Below are positions 1-7,356 of a stretch of DNA of 34,073 bases, piece by piece; the stretch's first letter is position 1, and each line of letters begins with the position of its first letter. A model generated the notes under the pieces. The model was not told the origin of the DNA, did no database searches, and saw only the letters and a list, made by a program, of their open reading frames with translations. The stretch comes from an uncultured Lachnospiraceae bacterium (GTDB taxonomy: Bacteria; Bacillota; Clostridia; Lachnospirales; Lachnospiraceae). The position numbers were made by a program, and so were the translations under genes. Where the stretch lies: the NCBI GenBank assembly GCA_949287925.1, contig CASEIR010000072.1, forward strand, positions 1-34,073. The letters are read 5' to 3'.

Positions 1-122
1 AAATGAGCCGGGACGAACGGGAATGGCTGAATAACTATCACAAAGACGTGTACGAGAAGATCGGCCCTCACCTGACCGAAGAAGAAAGAGAATGGCTGAA
101 AGAATACACACGGCCGATCTAG
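1..122 (+). CDS. Xaa-Pro aminopeptidase (M24B), C-terminal fragment
   Basis: This is the last 39 codons of a gene that begins before the window; the frame runs from base 3 to the TAG at 120-122. The visible peptide has two 'EREWL' segments, a 'YHKDVYEKIGPHL' stretch and ends 'KEYTRPI'. This is the pattern of the short C-terminal domain that closes creatinase-type aminopeptidase P enzymes. These cytoplasmic metallo-aminopeptidases remove N-terminal residues preceding proline. The catalytic pita-bread domain lies outside the window, so the assignment rests on the tail only. The gene converges on the amidohydrolase at 208-1446, with a hairpin repeat between them. Confidence 0.72.
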   Translation, partial: MSRDEREWLNNYHKDVYEKIGPHLTEEEREWLKEYTRPI

Positions 123-193
123 ATTTTATAAAAAGGGACACCTTATATCTATAAAAGGGACGTAGCATTTTTGCAAAATGCTACGTCCCTTTT
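123..193 (+). repeat. 71-nt palindromic repeat, copy 1
   Basis: The element starts directly after the TAG of the upstream gene. It has three parts: an 18-nt arm (123-140, ATTTTATAAAAAGGGACA), a 12-nt variable spacer (141-152), and a 41-nt palindrome (153-193) with 19-bp perfect arms and a 3-nt loop. A second copy with the same 18 + 12 + 41 layout lies at 22656-22726 on the other strand. A T-run follows the palindrome, so it can also act as a terminator for both convergent genes. This is seen directly in the sequence; mobility is inference. Confidence 0.85.
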
Positions 194-200
194 TGTACTT
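153..200. terminator. Bidirectional terminator within repeat copy 1
   Basis: A perfect 19-bp stem (153-171 with 175-193, loop 172-174) has T-tracts at the outer edge on both strands. It sits between the convergent ends of the aminopeptidase (TAG at 120-122) and the amidohydrolase (stop at 208-210), where it could end both transcripts. Confidence 0.75.
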
Positions 201-207
201 TTTGTAA

Positions 208-1446
208 TTACATGAACATATTTCCGGTTCCTACATAACGGATTCCATCTTCAAATACCCGTTTCCCGCCGAGGGTTACCAGTTTTACATCGTTCAGCCG
301 CGTGATGTCCTTGCTGAGGTCGCCTCCGACCACCAGAAGGTCTGCGTCCAGGCCTTCTTTTACCAGGCCTCTTTCATTCTCTACCCCAAGAACTTTTGCG
401 GGATTGGAGGTGGCTGTCTGGATGGCCTGTGCCGGTGTGATTCCATATTCCACCATGTACTGCAGCTCTCTTGGCAGCGGGAGTAGCGGCGACTGATACA
501 TGACCATATCAGTTCCGGCGATCACGGTCACTCCGGTGTCGTAGAATTCTTTGAAATGATCCCGGTATGCCTTGTAAGCCGGCTCAAAGTACTGATAGTC
601 TTTCATCTCTTTTTGCATTACCGGATCGTTCACCGGCTTGCCTGCATTCTTCTCCAGATTCTCTTTGCAGATATCATAGAGCAGCGTATAAGCCATAATG
701 GTAGGCGTCCAGGCAATGCCCTTCTCTGCCATCTGACGGGCGTGATCCACCGTCATGAAGGTGGCGTGTTCTATGGTGTCGAAGCCTGCGTCGATACACA
801 TCTGGATTCCGGGATTGGTTCCGGCATGCACGCCGCATTTAATCCCTCTTCTGTGGCACTCATCTACCGCAGCATTCAGCTCTTCCTGGGTCAGCTCCGG
901 AATGTGAGACCGGTGAGTCGTCAGCACTTTCACCCATTCTGCTCCATCCCGGACCTGCTTACGGATCTCTTTACGCACTTCCCATGGGCCGTCCACCTGC
1001 TCCACTTCCTCCCAGCCGTGACCGCCAGTCATACAGATTCCGGTATCTGTATGCGTAATTCTGGGAATGGTGATAAATCCTTTTTCTGCAGCCAGTTTCA
1101 GATTCTTGCAGACTCCGTGGGCAGAAGACATATCACGTACCGACGTGATTCCCCGTTCAAATGCCGCCTGTGCGTGCTGCAGGGCATACAGCATAATCAG
1201 CTGTGGTCCGTAATTGAAACTATCCGGCTGAGAATACCAGTATCCCAGATGGACATGCATGTCACAAAGTCCCGGAAGTAAAGTAGCTTCTCCGTAATCC
1301 TTCACTTCTTCCTCCGGATAAGCCTTCACAAGCTCCTCTTTGGCGGCGATTTTCTGAATCTTGCCGTCCGCTCCGGTTAACACGGCCTGATCTTCCAGTA
1401 CCGTTTTCCCGTCTCCTGTCATCAGATATTTTGCACAAATAATCAT
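208..1446 (-). CDS. Metal-dependent amidohydrolase (imidazolonepropionase/prolidase-like)
   Basis: This is a 412-aa amidohydrolase-superfamily protein, probably cytoplasmic; no signal peptide is visible. Numbered from an ATG three codons upstream, the motifs are in order: the HxH pair in DMHVHLG near residues 67 and 69, a candidate carbamylated Lys in WVKVLTT (176), His in GVHAG (210), His in IEHAT (230), and the metal-binding Asp in AGTD (316). This set fits the binuclear-metal imidazolonepropionase/Xaa-Pro dipeptidase-like group. The substrate cannot be read from sequence. The ATG at 1446 is preferred because AAGGAG lies 9 nt upstream, whereas the ATG at 1455 abuts that site. The gene starts about 20 nt after the leuA-araC stop and is probably co-transcribed with it. 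Confidence 0.85.
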   Translation of the reverse strand: MIICAKYLMTGDGKTVLEDQAVLTGADGKIQKIAAKEELVKAYPEEEVKDYGEATLLPGLCDMHVHLGYWYSQPDSFNYGPQLIMLYALQHAQAAFERGITSVRDMSSAHGVCKNLKLAAEKGFITIPRITHTDTGICMTGGHGWEEVEQVDGPWEVRKEIRKQVRDGAEWVKVLTTHRSHIPELTQEELNAAVDECHRRGIKCGVHAGTNPGIQMCIDAGFDTIEHATFMTVDHARQMAEKGIAWTPTIMAYTLLYDICKENLEKNAGKPVNDPVMQKEMKDYQYFEPAYKAYRDHFKEFYDTGVTVIAGTDMVMYQSPLLPLPRELQYMVEYGITPAQAIQTATSNPAKVLGVENERGLVKEGLDADLLVVGGDLSKDITRLNDVKLVTLGGKRVFEDGIRYVGTGNMFM

Positions 1447-1466
1447 GCTTTTCATCTCCTTCGTAT

Positions 1467-3455
1467 CTATTTTTGATTCCGGAACTGCATCGGAGTCATC
1501 TGGTAAGCCTTTTTAAACAGACGATTGAAATGCTCTACATTCTGGTACCCCACCGTCAGCGCAATGTTCTCCACCGTCATATTACTGCTCTTCAGAAGTG
1601 CTTTTGCCTTCTTCATGCGGATCTTCTTCACCAGCTCCCCGAAGGTCATTCCGGATTTTTCTTTAATATACTTGGAAATATAAGGTTTGGAGAGATAAAA
1701 TTTCTCTGCCAGGTCATCCAGGGTGATGTCAATGTAGTTTGCCTGGATATAATTCATGATCTCTAACATCCGCTCATCTTTACAGGCCTGGGCGCTGCCG
1801 ATCTCTTCGATCTTGTTGACTGCCACGATCAACGCCTCGATGGACGCTTTGATAATATCCGCGTCGATGCCCACGCCCCAGAAGGTCTTTCCCTTACAGA
1901 TTACGCCCACATAGGCAACCGCCTTGGAAGAAGATCCCTTGGTCAGAGAGTGTTCCTCATAGAAACTAAGCTCGTAGCTGATATTAAAATACTGCTTAAT
2001 GGCGTTGCTGACCGCGTCCAGACGGCCATTACCGATAGCGGTGATCACCCGGCTCTCTCCGCCGTGATTAATGGTGGCTTCCGCTGTTATACCATCAATC
2101 TGTTTGAAATGACACTCATCAATATGGAAGACCGGCTTAGTGTTAATATAGTTATCTGAGAAAATCTGATATACCCATTCCGGCGTCAGCTCCTTATGAG
2201 CCTTATCCGACACGTCTTTGACCAGATAACCTACTTCTTCTCTCATCTTTTGAGGCAGATTAATGCCGTGGCTCTGCTTCAGGATGTAATTTACGCCGCC
2301 CTTTCCGGACTGACTGTTGATCCGGATCACATCCGAGTCGTATTTTCTTCCCACGTCCTGAGGATCAATGGGCAGATAAGGAACCGTCCAGGTATCGCAC
2401 TGTTTTTCCTCTCTCCAGGCCATCCCTTTTGCAATGGCGTCCTGATGAGAACCGGAAAATGCGGTAAATACCAGATCTCCGGCATATGGCTGGCGCTCGT
2501 AGACGTGCATTCTGGTCAGCCGTTCATAAGTCTCACGAATGTGTTTCATGTCGGAAAAATCCAGTCCCGGATCCACACCGTGGGAATACATATTCATGCC
2601 CATGGTCACGATGTCCACGTTACCGGTACGTTCTCCATTTCCAAACAGTGTTCCCTCGATACGGTCTGCTCCTGCAAGAATTCCCAATTCCGCCGTTGCC
2701 ACGCCGCAGCCTCTATCGTTATGCGGGTGCAGACAGAGAATCACGTTGTCACGGTATTTCAGATGTTTATTCACATACTCCAGCTGGCAGGCGAATACAT
2801 GAGGCATCGCATTTTCTACCGTGGTCGGAATATTAATGATCGCTTTATTATCCGCAGTTGGTTTCCATACATCCAACACAGCGTTACATACTTCCACAGC
2901 ATAATCAACTTCCGTTCCCGGGAAACTTTCTGGGCTGTACTGGAAAGTAAAATTACCGTCTGTCTCCGACGCCAGCTTCAGCAGAAGTTCCGCGCCATCG
3001 ATGGCGATTTTCTTAATCTCCTCCTTATCCTTGCGGAATACCTGTTCACGCTGGGCCACCGAAGTGGAATTATAAAGATGGATCACTGCATGAGGCGCTC
3101 CCTTTACCGCTTCAAAGGTCTTCTTGATGATGTGCTCTCTTGCCTGGGTCAACACCTGTACCGTCACATCATCAGGAATCATATTCTTCTCAATCAGTGT
3201 ACGCATAAACTGGTATTCTGTCTCGGACGCCGCCGGGAATCCCACCTCAATCTCTTTAAATCCAATGTCCACCAGCATCTGGAAGAATTCCAGTTTCTCT
3301 TCCAGGCTCATAGGCTCGATCAAAGCCTGGTTCCCGTCTCTTAAATCCACACTGCACCAGATGGGCGGGCGGTCGATATATTCTTTCTTTACCCAGTCAT
3401 ATGTAATCTCCGGGGGCATAAAATAAGCCCTCTCATATTTCTGACAATTTTTCAC
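1467..3455 (-). CDS. leuA: 2-isopropylmalate synthase fused to C-terminal AraC-family DNA-binding domain
   Basis: This 662-aa protein carries a complete LeuA of the long, yeast-type form. DLRDGNQ (37-43) opens the catalytic barrel, HPHNDRGCG (243-251) supplies the zinc-binding HxH, GNGERTGN (272-279) follows, and residues about 440-552 form the LeuA allosteric domain (IGNGRLDAVSNA at 474-485). It condenses acetyl-CoA with 2-oxoisovalerate, the first committed step of leucine synthesis. The usual enzyme would end near residue 555. Here about 104 more residues (559-662) form a two-helix-turn-helix AraC domain: LAEKFYLSKPYISKYIKE is the first HTH, and IALTVGYQNVEHFNRLFKK plus TPMQFR is the second with the AraC signature. 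There is no stop or frameshift at the junction. The start is GTG with AGAGAGG 8 nt upstream. No leuBCD gene is nearby. The enzyme call is firm; a DNA-binding role is inferred. Confidence 0.93.
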   Translation of the reverse strand: MKNCQKYERAYFMPPEITYDWVKKEYIDRPPIWCSVDLRDGNQALIEPMSLEEKLEFFQMLVDIGFKEIEVGFPAASETEYQFMRTLIEKNMIPDDVTVQVLTQAREHIIKKTFEAVKGAPHAVIHLYNSTSVAQREQVFRKDKEEIKKIAIDGAELLLKLASETDGNFTFQYSPESFPGTEVDYAVEVCNAVLDVWKPTADNKAIINIPTTVENAMPHVFACQLEYVNKHLKYRDNVILCLHPHNDRGCGVATAELGILAGADRIEGTLFGNGERTGNVDIVTMGMNMYSHGVDPGLDFSDMKHIRETYERLTRMHVYERQPYAGDLVFTAFSGSHQDAIAKGMAWREEKQCDTWTVPYLPIDPQDVGRKYDSDVIRINSQSGKGGVNYILKQSHGINLPQKMREEVGYLVKDVSDKAHKELTPEWVYQIFSDNYINTKPVFHIDECHFKQIDGITAEATINHGGESRVITAIGNGRLDAVSNAIKQYFNISYELSFYEEHSLTKGSSSKAVAYVGVICKGKTFWGVGIDADIIKASIEALIVAVNKIEEIGSAQACKDERMLEIMNYIQANYIDITLDDLAEKFYLSKPYISKYIKEKSGMTFGELVKKIRMKKAKALLKSSNMTVENIALTVGYQNVEHFNRLFKKAYQMTPMQFRNQK
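1470..1781 (-). other. AraC-type HTH domain appended to LeuA
   Basis: This is the coding segment for residues 559-662 of the LeuA fusion. It holds both helix-turn-helix units of an AraC domain (I-A-x-x-V-G-Y ... F-N-R-L-F-K-K ... P-M-Q-F-R). It is complete at the C terminus, and the codons join the enzyme in frame. Confidence 0.88.
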
Positions 3456-3516
3456 GTTTGTTACCTCTCTTTCTATGACACCGTCGAGTAATAATCATCA
3501 ACTTTATTGTCTTATT

Positions 3517-3545
3517 TTAATACTTTCTTATCCTAACACATACAA
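3517..3545 (-). promoter_or_regulatory. Candidate sigma-A promoter of leuA-araC
   Basis: On the minus strand TTGTAT (3540-3545) and TATTAA (3517-3522) are separated by 17 nt, predicting a start near 3510 and a leader of about 55 nt. That is too short for a T-box attenuator. The -10 is weak. ATAAGA-like direct repeats (3526-3531, 3510-3515, 3502-3507) lie in and just downstream of it. Confidence 0.4.
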
Positions 3546-3548
3546 TCG

Positions 3549-3580
3549 AAAAAGGAAAGTGATGTTTTTAATCACTTTCC
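3549..3580 (-). terminator. Terminator of the sodium:solute symporter gene
   Basis: A 10-bp perfect stem (3554-3563 with 3571-3580, 7-nt loop) is followed on the minus strand by TTTTTCG. It lies just after the symporter stop at 3591 and just before the leuA promoter, separating the two units. Confidence 0.85.
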
Positions 3581-3590
3581 TTGATGTATT

Positions 3591-5120
3591 TTAATTTGCC
3601 TCCAGCGAACGCTTCTTAGTAATCGTAACCTTCTCTTCATAGCATGCAAAGATTCCATCCACCTTATCTCTGGAAAGCTTCGGAGTCAGAACACTGACTG
3701 CCGGAACCACGATCAGTCCGGCTACCATAGCAATGGCTCCTGCATTGATGGGAGATTCGATATACTTCAGAAACATATTAGAAACCGTAATTCCCACACC
3801 TGTGATAAAGCTAGCCCACACCGATGCGGTTGTGGTGCCTTTCCAATAAAGACCGTACAGCAGCGGCGCCAGGAATGCCCCTGCCAGCGCGCCCCAGGAG
3901 ATTCCCATCAATTGGGCAATGAATGTGGGCGGATCCAGCGCAATGATCACAGATATGGCAATAAAGAATACGATCAGAGCCTGCATGATCCGTACCAGCT
4001 TCTTATCTTCTACCTTTTTCAGGACATTATCTTTCAGAAAATCCAGCGTCAGTGTGGAACTAGAGGTCAGCACCAGGGACGCCAATGTAGACATGGAAGC
4101 CGACAGCACCAGAACGACGACGATACCAATCAGAATGTCCGACAGCGACGACAGCATGTGGGGGACGATACTGTCATAAACAACCGCTCCGTCTTCACCA
4201 TAGATTGCTGGATCGTCAAACAATCTGCCAAAACCGCCAAGGAAATAACATCCGCCGGAAATCACTACCGCGAACAAGGTTGAAATTACCGTACCGGTAT
4301 TGATGGATTTTTCATCCTTGATAGCATAGAATTTACCTACCATCTGAGGAAGTCCCCAGGTACCCAGAGATGTGAGGATTACAACCCCCAGCAGATTCAA
4401 CGGATCCGGTCCGAAGAACGAAGTAAAAGCTCCCGGCTGTCCCATGGTCACCGGTACGTCACTTGGAATCTCGGCCATCTTCCGAACAGCTTCCAGAAAT
4501 CCACCCTGCCCGGACAGTACCGCTCCGATAACCGCAATGATTCCGATCAGCATAATGATCCCCTGAATGAAATCATTGATCGCCGTTGCCATATAACCGC
4601 CCAGAATCACATATACTCCGGTAAATACCGCCATGGCAATTACACAATAATGATACGGTACATGAAACGCCATTTCAAACAGTCTGGACAGACCATTATA
4701 TATAGAAGCCGTATAAGGCACCAGAAAGATAAATACGATGGCTGAAGCTGCGATCTTCAGCGGCTTGCTTCCAAACCGGGCGCCAAAGAAATCCGGCATG
4801 GTCCTGGAATTCAGATGCTGGCTCATTACCTTCGTGCGGCGGCCCAGTACTACCCAGGCCATCAGACTCCCGATGATGGCATTTCCCAAACCGATCCAGG
4901 TACTTGCGATCCCATATTTCCAGCCAAACTGTCCTGCATAGCCCACAAACACTACTGCGGAAAAATAGGAGGTCCCGTATGCAAAAGCTGTCAGCCATGG
5001 TCCCACAGACCGGCCGCCAAGCACAAAGCCATCCACACTCATGGCGTGTCTTCTGCTATAAATACCTACAGCGATCATCACCAGGAAAAATGCAACCAGT
5101 AATATCAGCTTAATCATCAT
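3591..5120 (-). CDS. Sodium:solute symporter (SSS family)
   Basis: This 509-aa integral membrane protein has about 13 hydrophobic segments and no cleavable signal. The N-terminal region has the SSS layout: first helix, then SVDGFVLGGRSVGPWLTAFAYG with the small-residue-rich first core helix and a Ser/Thr/Gly-rich unwound stretch (TSYFSAVVFVGYAG). GWKYG, GGYMATAINDFIQG and the Ser-rich LVLSASMSTLASLVLTSSS stretch resemble the PutP/PanF group, where the latter contributes to the Na2 site. It would import an organic solute, perhaps an amino acid or carboxylate, with sodium; the substrate is not deducible. GAGG precedes the first ATG by 9 nt. The gene is monocistronic, with its own near-consensus promoter and terminator. 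Palindromic repeats in the leader suggest a dedicated repressor. Confidence 0.9.
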   Translation of the reverse strand: MMIKLILLVAFFLVMIAVGIYSRRHAMSVDGFVLGGRSVGPWLTAFAYGTSYFSAVVFVGYAGQFGWKYGIASTWIGLGNAIIGSLMAWVVLGRRTKVMSQHLNSRTMPDFFGARFGSKPLKIAASAIVFIFLVPYTASIYNGLSRLFEMAFHVPYHYCVIAMAVFTGVYVILGGYMATAINDFIQGIIMLIGIIAVIGAVLSGQGGFLEAVRKMAEIPSDVPVTMGQPGAFTSFFGPDPLNLLGVVILTSLGTWGLPQMVGKFYAIKDEKSINTGTVISTLFAVVISGGCYFLGGFGRLFDDPAIYGEDGAVVYDSIVPHMLSSLSDILIGIVVVLVLSASMSTLASLVLTSSSTLTLDFLKDNVLKKVEDKKLVRIMQALIVFFIAISVIIALDPPTFIAQLMGISWGALAGAFLAPLLYGLYWKGTTTASVWASFITGVGITVSNMFLKYIESPINAGAIAMVAGLIVVPAVSVLTPKLSRDKVDGIFACYEEKVTITKKRSLEAN

Positions 5121-5157
5121 AACACAAACCCTCTTCTTTCATTCTGCTATTATTTCT

Positions 5158-5200
5158 CACTTTAAACCGTTACACTTTAAAGTGATAAAGTTTAACTCTT
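5158..5200 (-). promoter_or_regulatory. Operator-like repeats in the symporter leader
   Basis: CACTTTAAA occurs at 5158-5166 and again at 5173-5181, where it extends into the perfect 12-bp palindrome CACTTTAAAGTG (5173-5184). A looser relative, AAGTTTAAC, follows at about 5188-5196. The spacing is 15 nt. The sites fall just downstream of the predicted transcription start (about 5198), where a bound repressor could block elongation. Confidence 0.55.
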
Positions 5201-5204
5201 GGAT

Positions 5205-5233
5205 AGAATAGCACAGCCGGGAATCTGTGTCAA
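5205..5233 (-). promoter_or_regulatory. Sigma-A promoter of the symporter gene
   Basis: On the minus strand, a perfect TTGACA (5228-5233) and TATTCT (5205-5210) are separated by 17 nt. The predicted start near 5198 gives a leader of about 78 nt containing the palindromic repeats. Confidence 0.8.
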
Positions 5234-5260
5234 TATATTTGTTCTGCTTTTTACAAATGT

Positions 5261-5297
5261 AAAGGCGAATCCAGCTTTTTCTTCACTGATTCCGCCT
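5261..5297 (-). terminator. Weak terminator-like hairpin after mgsA
   Basis: AGGCGAATC (5263-5271) pairs with GATTCCGCCT (5288-5297) with one bulge. Only a poor T-rich tail follows on the minus strand, so this is a plausible but weak end for the ppk-to-mgsA transcript. Confidence 0.35.
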
Positions 5298-5312
5298 GAT
5301 AATAAGATATAC

Positions 5313-5786
5313 TTATTTCATTTTTTTCACACGCTCTTCCACGGTTTTGTTAAAATTCTCTACTTTTCTTGCATATTCTTCTGACATATACTTAGAGTGA
5401 AGCATAAAATCAGCTGTTGCCAGGTTGTTTGCAACAGGAATATCGTATACTACTGCGATACGGAGTAATGCTTTTACATCTGGATCATGAGGCTGGGCTT
5501 CCAGCGGATCCCACAGAAAGATCATGAAATCAATCTGTCCTTCTACGATTTTCGCACCGATCTGCTGATCTCCGCCCAAGGGGCCGCTGTTGTAGCCTTT
5601 TACCGGCAATCCAGTCTTCTCGGCAATCAGCCGTGCTGTCGTTCCGGTACCGCACAGGAAATGACTTTTCAGAATCTCTTTGTTTTTATCACACCAGTCC
5701 ACCAGCTCTTTCTTTTTTCCATCATGCGCTACCAGTGCAATATGCTTGGTCTTCCCGATCTCAAATGTAACATAATTATCCTTCAT
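5313..5786 (-). CDS. mgsA: Methylglyoxal synthase
   Basis: This 157-aa cytoplasmic enzyme converts dihydroxyacetone phosphate to methylglyoxal and phosphate, a bypass that relieves phosphate-starved glycolysis. Recognised by HIALVAHD near the N terminus, LCGTGTTA (44-51) for phosphate binding, GPLGGDQQIGA with catalytic Asp73, and PHDPDVKALLR with His100. Length is typical of the family. The start codon lies inside the end of the upstream dehydrogenase gene (11-nt overlap), with GGAGGAG supplied by that gene's last codons, so translation is probably coupled. It is the last gene of the ppk-topB-transferase-dehydrogenase-mgsA run. Confidence 0.96.
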   Translation of the reverse strand: MKDNYVTFEIGKTKHIALVAHDGKKKELVDWCDKNKEILKSHFLCGTGTTARLIAEKTGLPVKGYNSGPLGGDQQIGAKIVEGQIDFMIFLWDPLEAQPHDPDVKALLRIAVVYDIPVANNLATADFMLHSKYMSEEYARKVENFNKTVEERVKKMK

Positions 5787-6663
5787 CTTCTATCTCCTCC
5801 ATCTCATAATATTTCATCAGCGCCTGGGTTCCCAGATCTCCATACCCTTCCGCTTCCAGCTCTTCATAATTGGCCAGAACCTGACTTAACACATCCAGAC
5901 ATAATCCGCTGCGGTTGGCTTCCATCAGCGCCAGCTTCATGTCTTTGATAAAATGCTTCAGGAAGAAACCGGGAGCATAGTCCTCCTTCAGAATCTTCGG
6001 GCCGAACGTATCCAACTGTCTGCTTCCTGCAGCGCCGGTAGAAACGGAGTTCAACAGCGTGTCAAGATCCAGCCCTTTCGCTTTCGCATAAGTGATGGCT
6101 TCGCAGACTCCGGACAAAGCACCGGCAATCATGATCTGATTGGCCAGCTTGGCATGTTGTCCGCACCCGGCCTGTCCCTGATAGTTGATATTCGTACCCA
6201 TAGCTTCAAACAACGGCTTACATACCTCATAATCTTCTTTCTCACCGCCCACCAGAATCGACAGCGTTCCTTCTCTGGCTCCGGCGTCGCCTCCGGTCAC
6301 CGGCGCATCCAACACCGGATATCCCTTTTCTTTCCCTTCCTTCCAGATCTTTTCTGCTAAAATGGGGCTGGTGGTGGTCATGTCGATCAGATAAGTCCCA
6401 GGATCGGCGCTGTCCAGGATATTCCCCTGGTCAAAATACACCTCTTCCACATCCTGTGGAAATCCCACAATGGTAATTACCGCTTCACGCCCCTTAACAC
6501 ATTCTGCAATGGAGGGATGGAAGATAGCTCCTTCCTGAATCACATCTTCTACTTTTTCCGGCTTTCTCGCATAAATATGCAGCTCATATCCCGCCTTCAT
6601 CAGATTACGCACCATGGATTTTCCCATGATTCCTACACCGATAAATCCGATCTGTTTCATCAT
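5776..6663 (-). CDS. NAD(P)-dependent beta-hydroxyacid dehydrogenase (3-hydroxyisobutyrate / tartronate semialdehyde reductase family)
   Basis: This 295-aa soluble oxidoreductase has an N-terminal Rossmann motif (GFIGVGIMG, 6-14), the family substrate motif DAPVTGGDAGA (119-129), and the catalytic-lysine helix GCGQHAKLANQ with Lys172. The C-terminal helical domain is complete. Family members reduce or oxidise short beta-hydroxyacids such as tartronate semialdehyde, 3-hydroxyisobutyrate or 4-hydroxybutyrate; which one cannot be told here. A role in aldehyde reduction next to methylglyoxal synthase is possible, but that is only an inference from the overlap with mgsA. Two adjacent ATGs (6663, 6660) both fit the AGAGGG site. 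Confidence 0.88.
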   Translation of the reverse strand: MMKQIGFIGVGIMGKSMVRNLMKAGYELHIYARKPEKVEDVIQEGAIFHPSIAECVKGREAVITIVGFPQDVEEVYFDQGNILDSADPGTYLIDMTTTSPILAEKIWKEGKEKGYPVLDAPVTGGDAGAREGTLSILVGGEKEDYEVCKPLFEAMGTNINYQGQAGCGQHAKLANQIMIAGALSGVCEAITYAKAKGLDLDTLLNSVSTGAAGSRQLDTFGPKILKEDYAPGFFLKHFIKDMKLALMEANRSGLCLDVLSQVLANYEELEAEGYGDLGTQALMKYYEMEEIEDEG

Positions 6664-6675
6664 TCTTGCCCTCTC

Positions 6676-7341
6676 TTAGTATTTTTCTACGATATCTCCC
6701 TGCTTTTTATAAATACTTCCTGCAGGAACAAATCCTCTCACACTGGATAATGGATAGATATTAGAATTCTTTCCGACCACACTACCAGGATTCAGAACCG
6801 TGCCGCAACCCACTTCCACATTGTCACCCAGCATGGCTCCGAATTTTTTCATGCCGGTTTCAATATTATCCTCCGGAGTCTTCACTACAACCAGCTTTTT
6901 ATCTGATTTCACATTGGAAGTAATAGATCCGGCTCCCATATGCGCCTTATATCCCAGCACCGAATCTCCCACATAATTATAATGCGGAACCTGTACTTTG
7001 TTGAACAGGATCACATTCTTCAATTCCGTAGAATTGCCTACCACCGCTCCTTCACCGACGATGGCATTGCCTCGGATAAAAGCACAGTGTCTTACCTCTG
7101 CCTCTTTTCCAATAATAGCGGGCCCATGAATATAAGCGGATTCGAACACCTTCGCTGATTTGGCGATCCAGACATCTTCACCGATTTTATCGTACTCATC
7201 TTCTGGCAAGGTCTTTCCCAGTTCCAGGATAAAATCATGGATCTTCGGCAGTACCTCCCATGGATACACCGCGCCTTCAAAAATATCTTTTGCAATAGTT
7301 TCATCCAGTGTGTACAGTTCTTCGATTGTCAATGCTTTCAT
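6676..7341 (-). CDS. Hexapeptide-repeat (left-handed beta-helix) acyltransferase-like protein
   Basis: This 221-aa protein has a helical N-terminal segment (about 1-50) followed by a left-handed beta-helix of imperfect hexapeptide repeats (GEDVWIAKSAKVFESAYIHG, PAIIGKEAEV, NAIVGEGAVVGNS, and a second block GAMLGDNVEVGCGTVLNPGSVVGKNS). It resembles the acetyltransferase half of GlmU, without the uridylyltransferase domain. Probably a cytoplasmic nucleotide-sugar or sugar acyltransferase; donor and acceptor are unknown. AAAGGAG lies 9 nt before the ATG. It is 15 nt from topB and 12 nt from the dehydrogenase, so it belongs to the same transcript. Confidence 0.8.
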   Translation of the reverse strand: MKALTIEELYTLDETIAKDIFEGAVYPWEVLPKIHDFILELGKTLPEDEYDKIGEDVWIAKSAKVFESAYIHGPAIIGKEAEVRHCAFIRGNAIVGEGAVVGNSTELKNVILFNKVQVPHYNYVGDSVLGYKAHMGAGSITSNVKSDKKLVVVKTPEDNIETGMKKFGAMLGDNVEVGCGTVLNPGSVVGKNSNIYPLSSVRGFVPAGSIYKKQGDIVEKY

Positions 7342-7356
7342 GTCTGATTACTCCTT

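Noticed and set aside
556-1281. Long open frame on the plus strand opposite the amidohydrolase gene
   Set aside because: Antisense shadow of a gene with full catalytic motifs; no ribosome site and an odd His/Cys-rich composition.
2196-3344. 382-codon open frame opposite leuA-araC
   Set aside because: Shadow of the strongly supported leuA frame; no homology recognised and no ribosome site.
3456-3590. Possible T-box leader for leuA
   Set aside because: The gap is 135 nt, partly taken by the neighbour's terminator; no T-box sequence, specifier loop or attenuator hairpin is visible.
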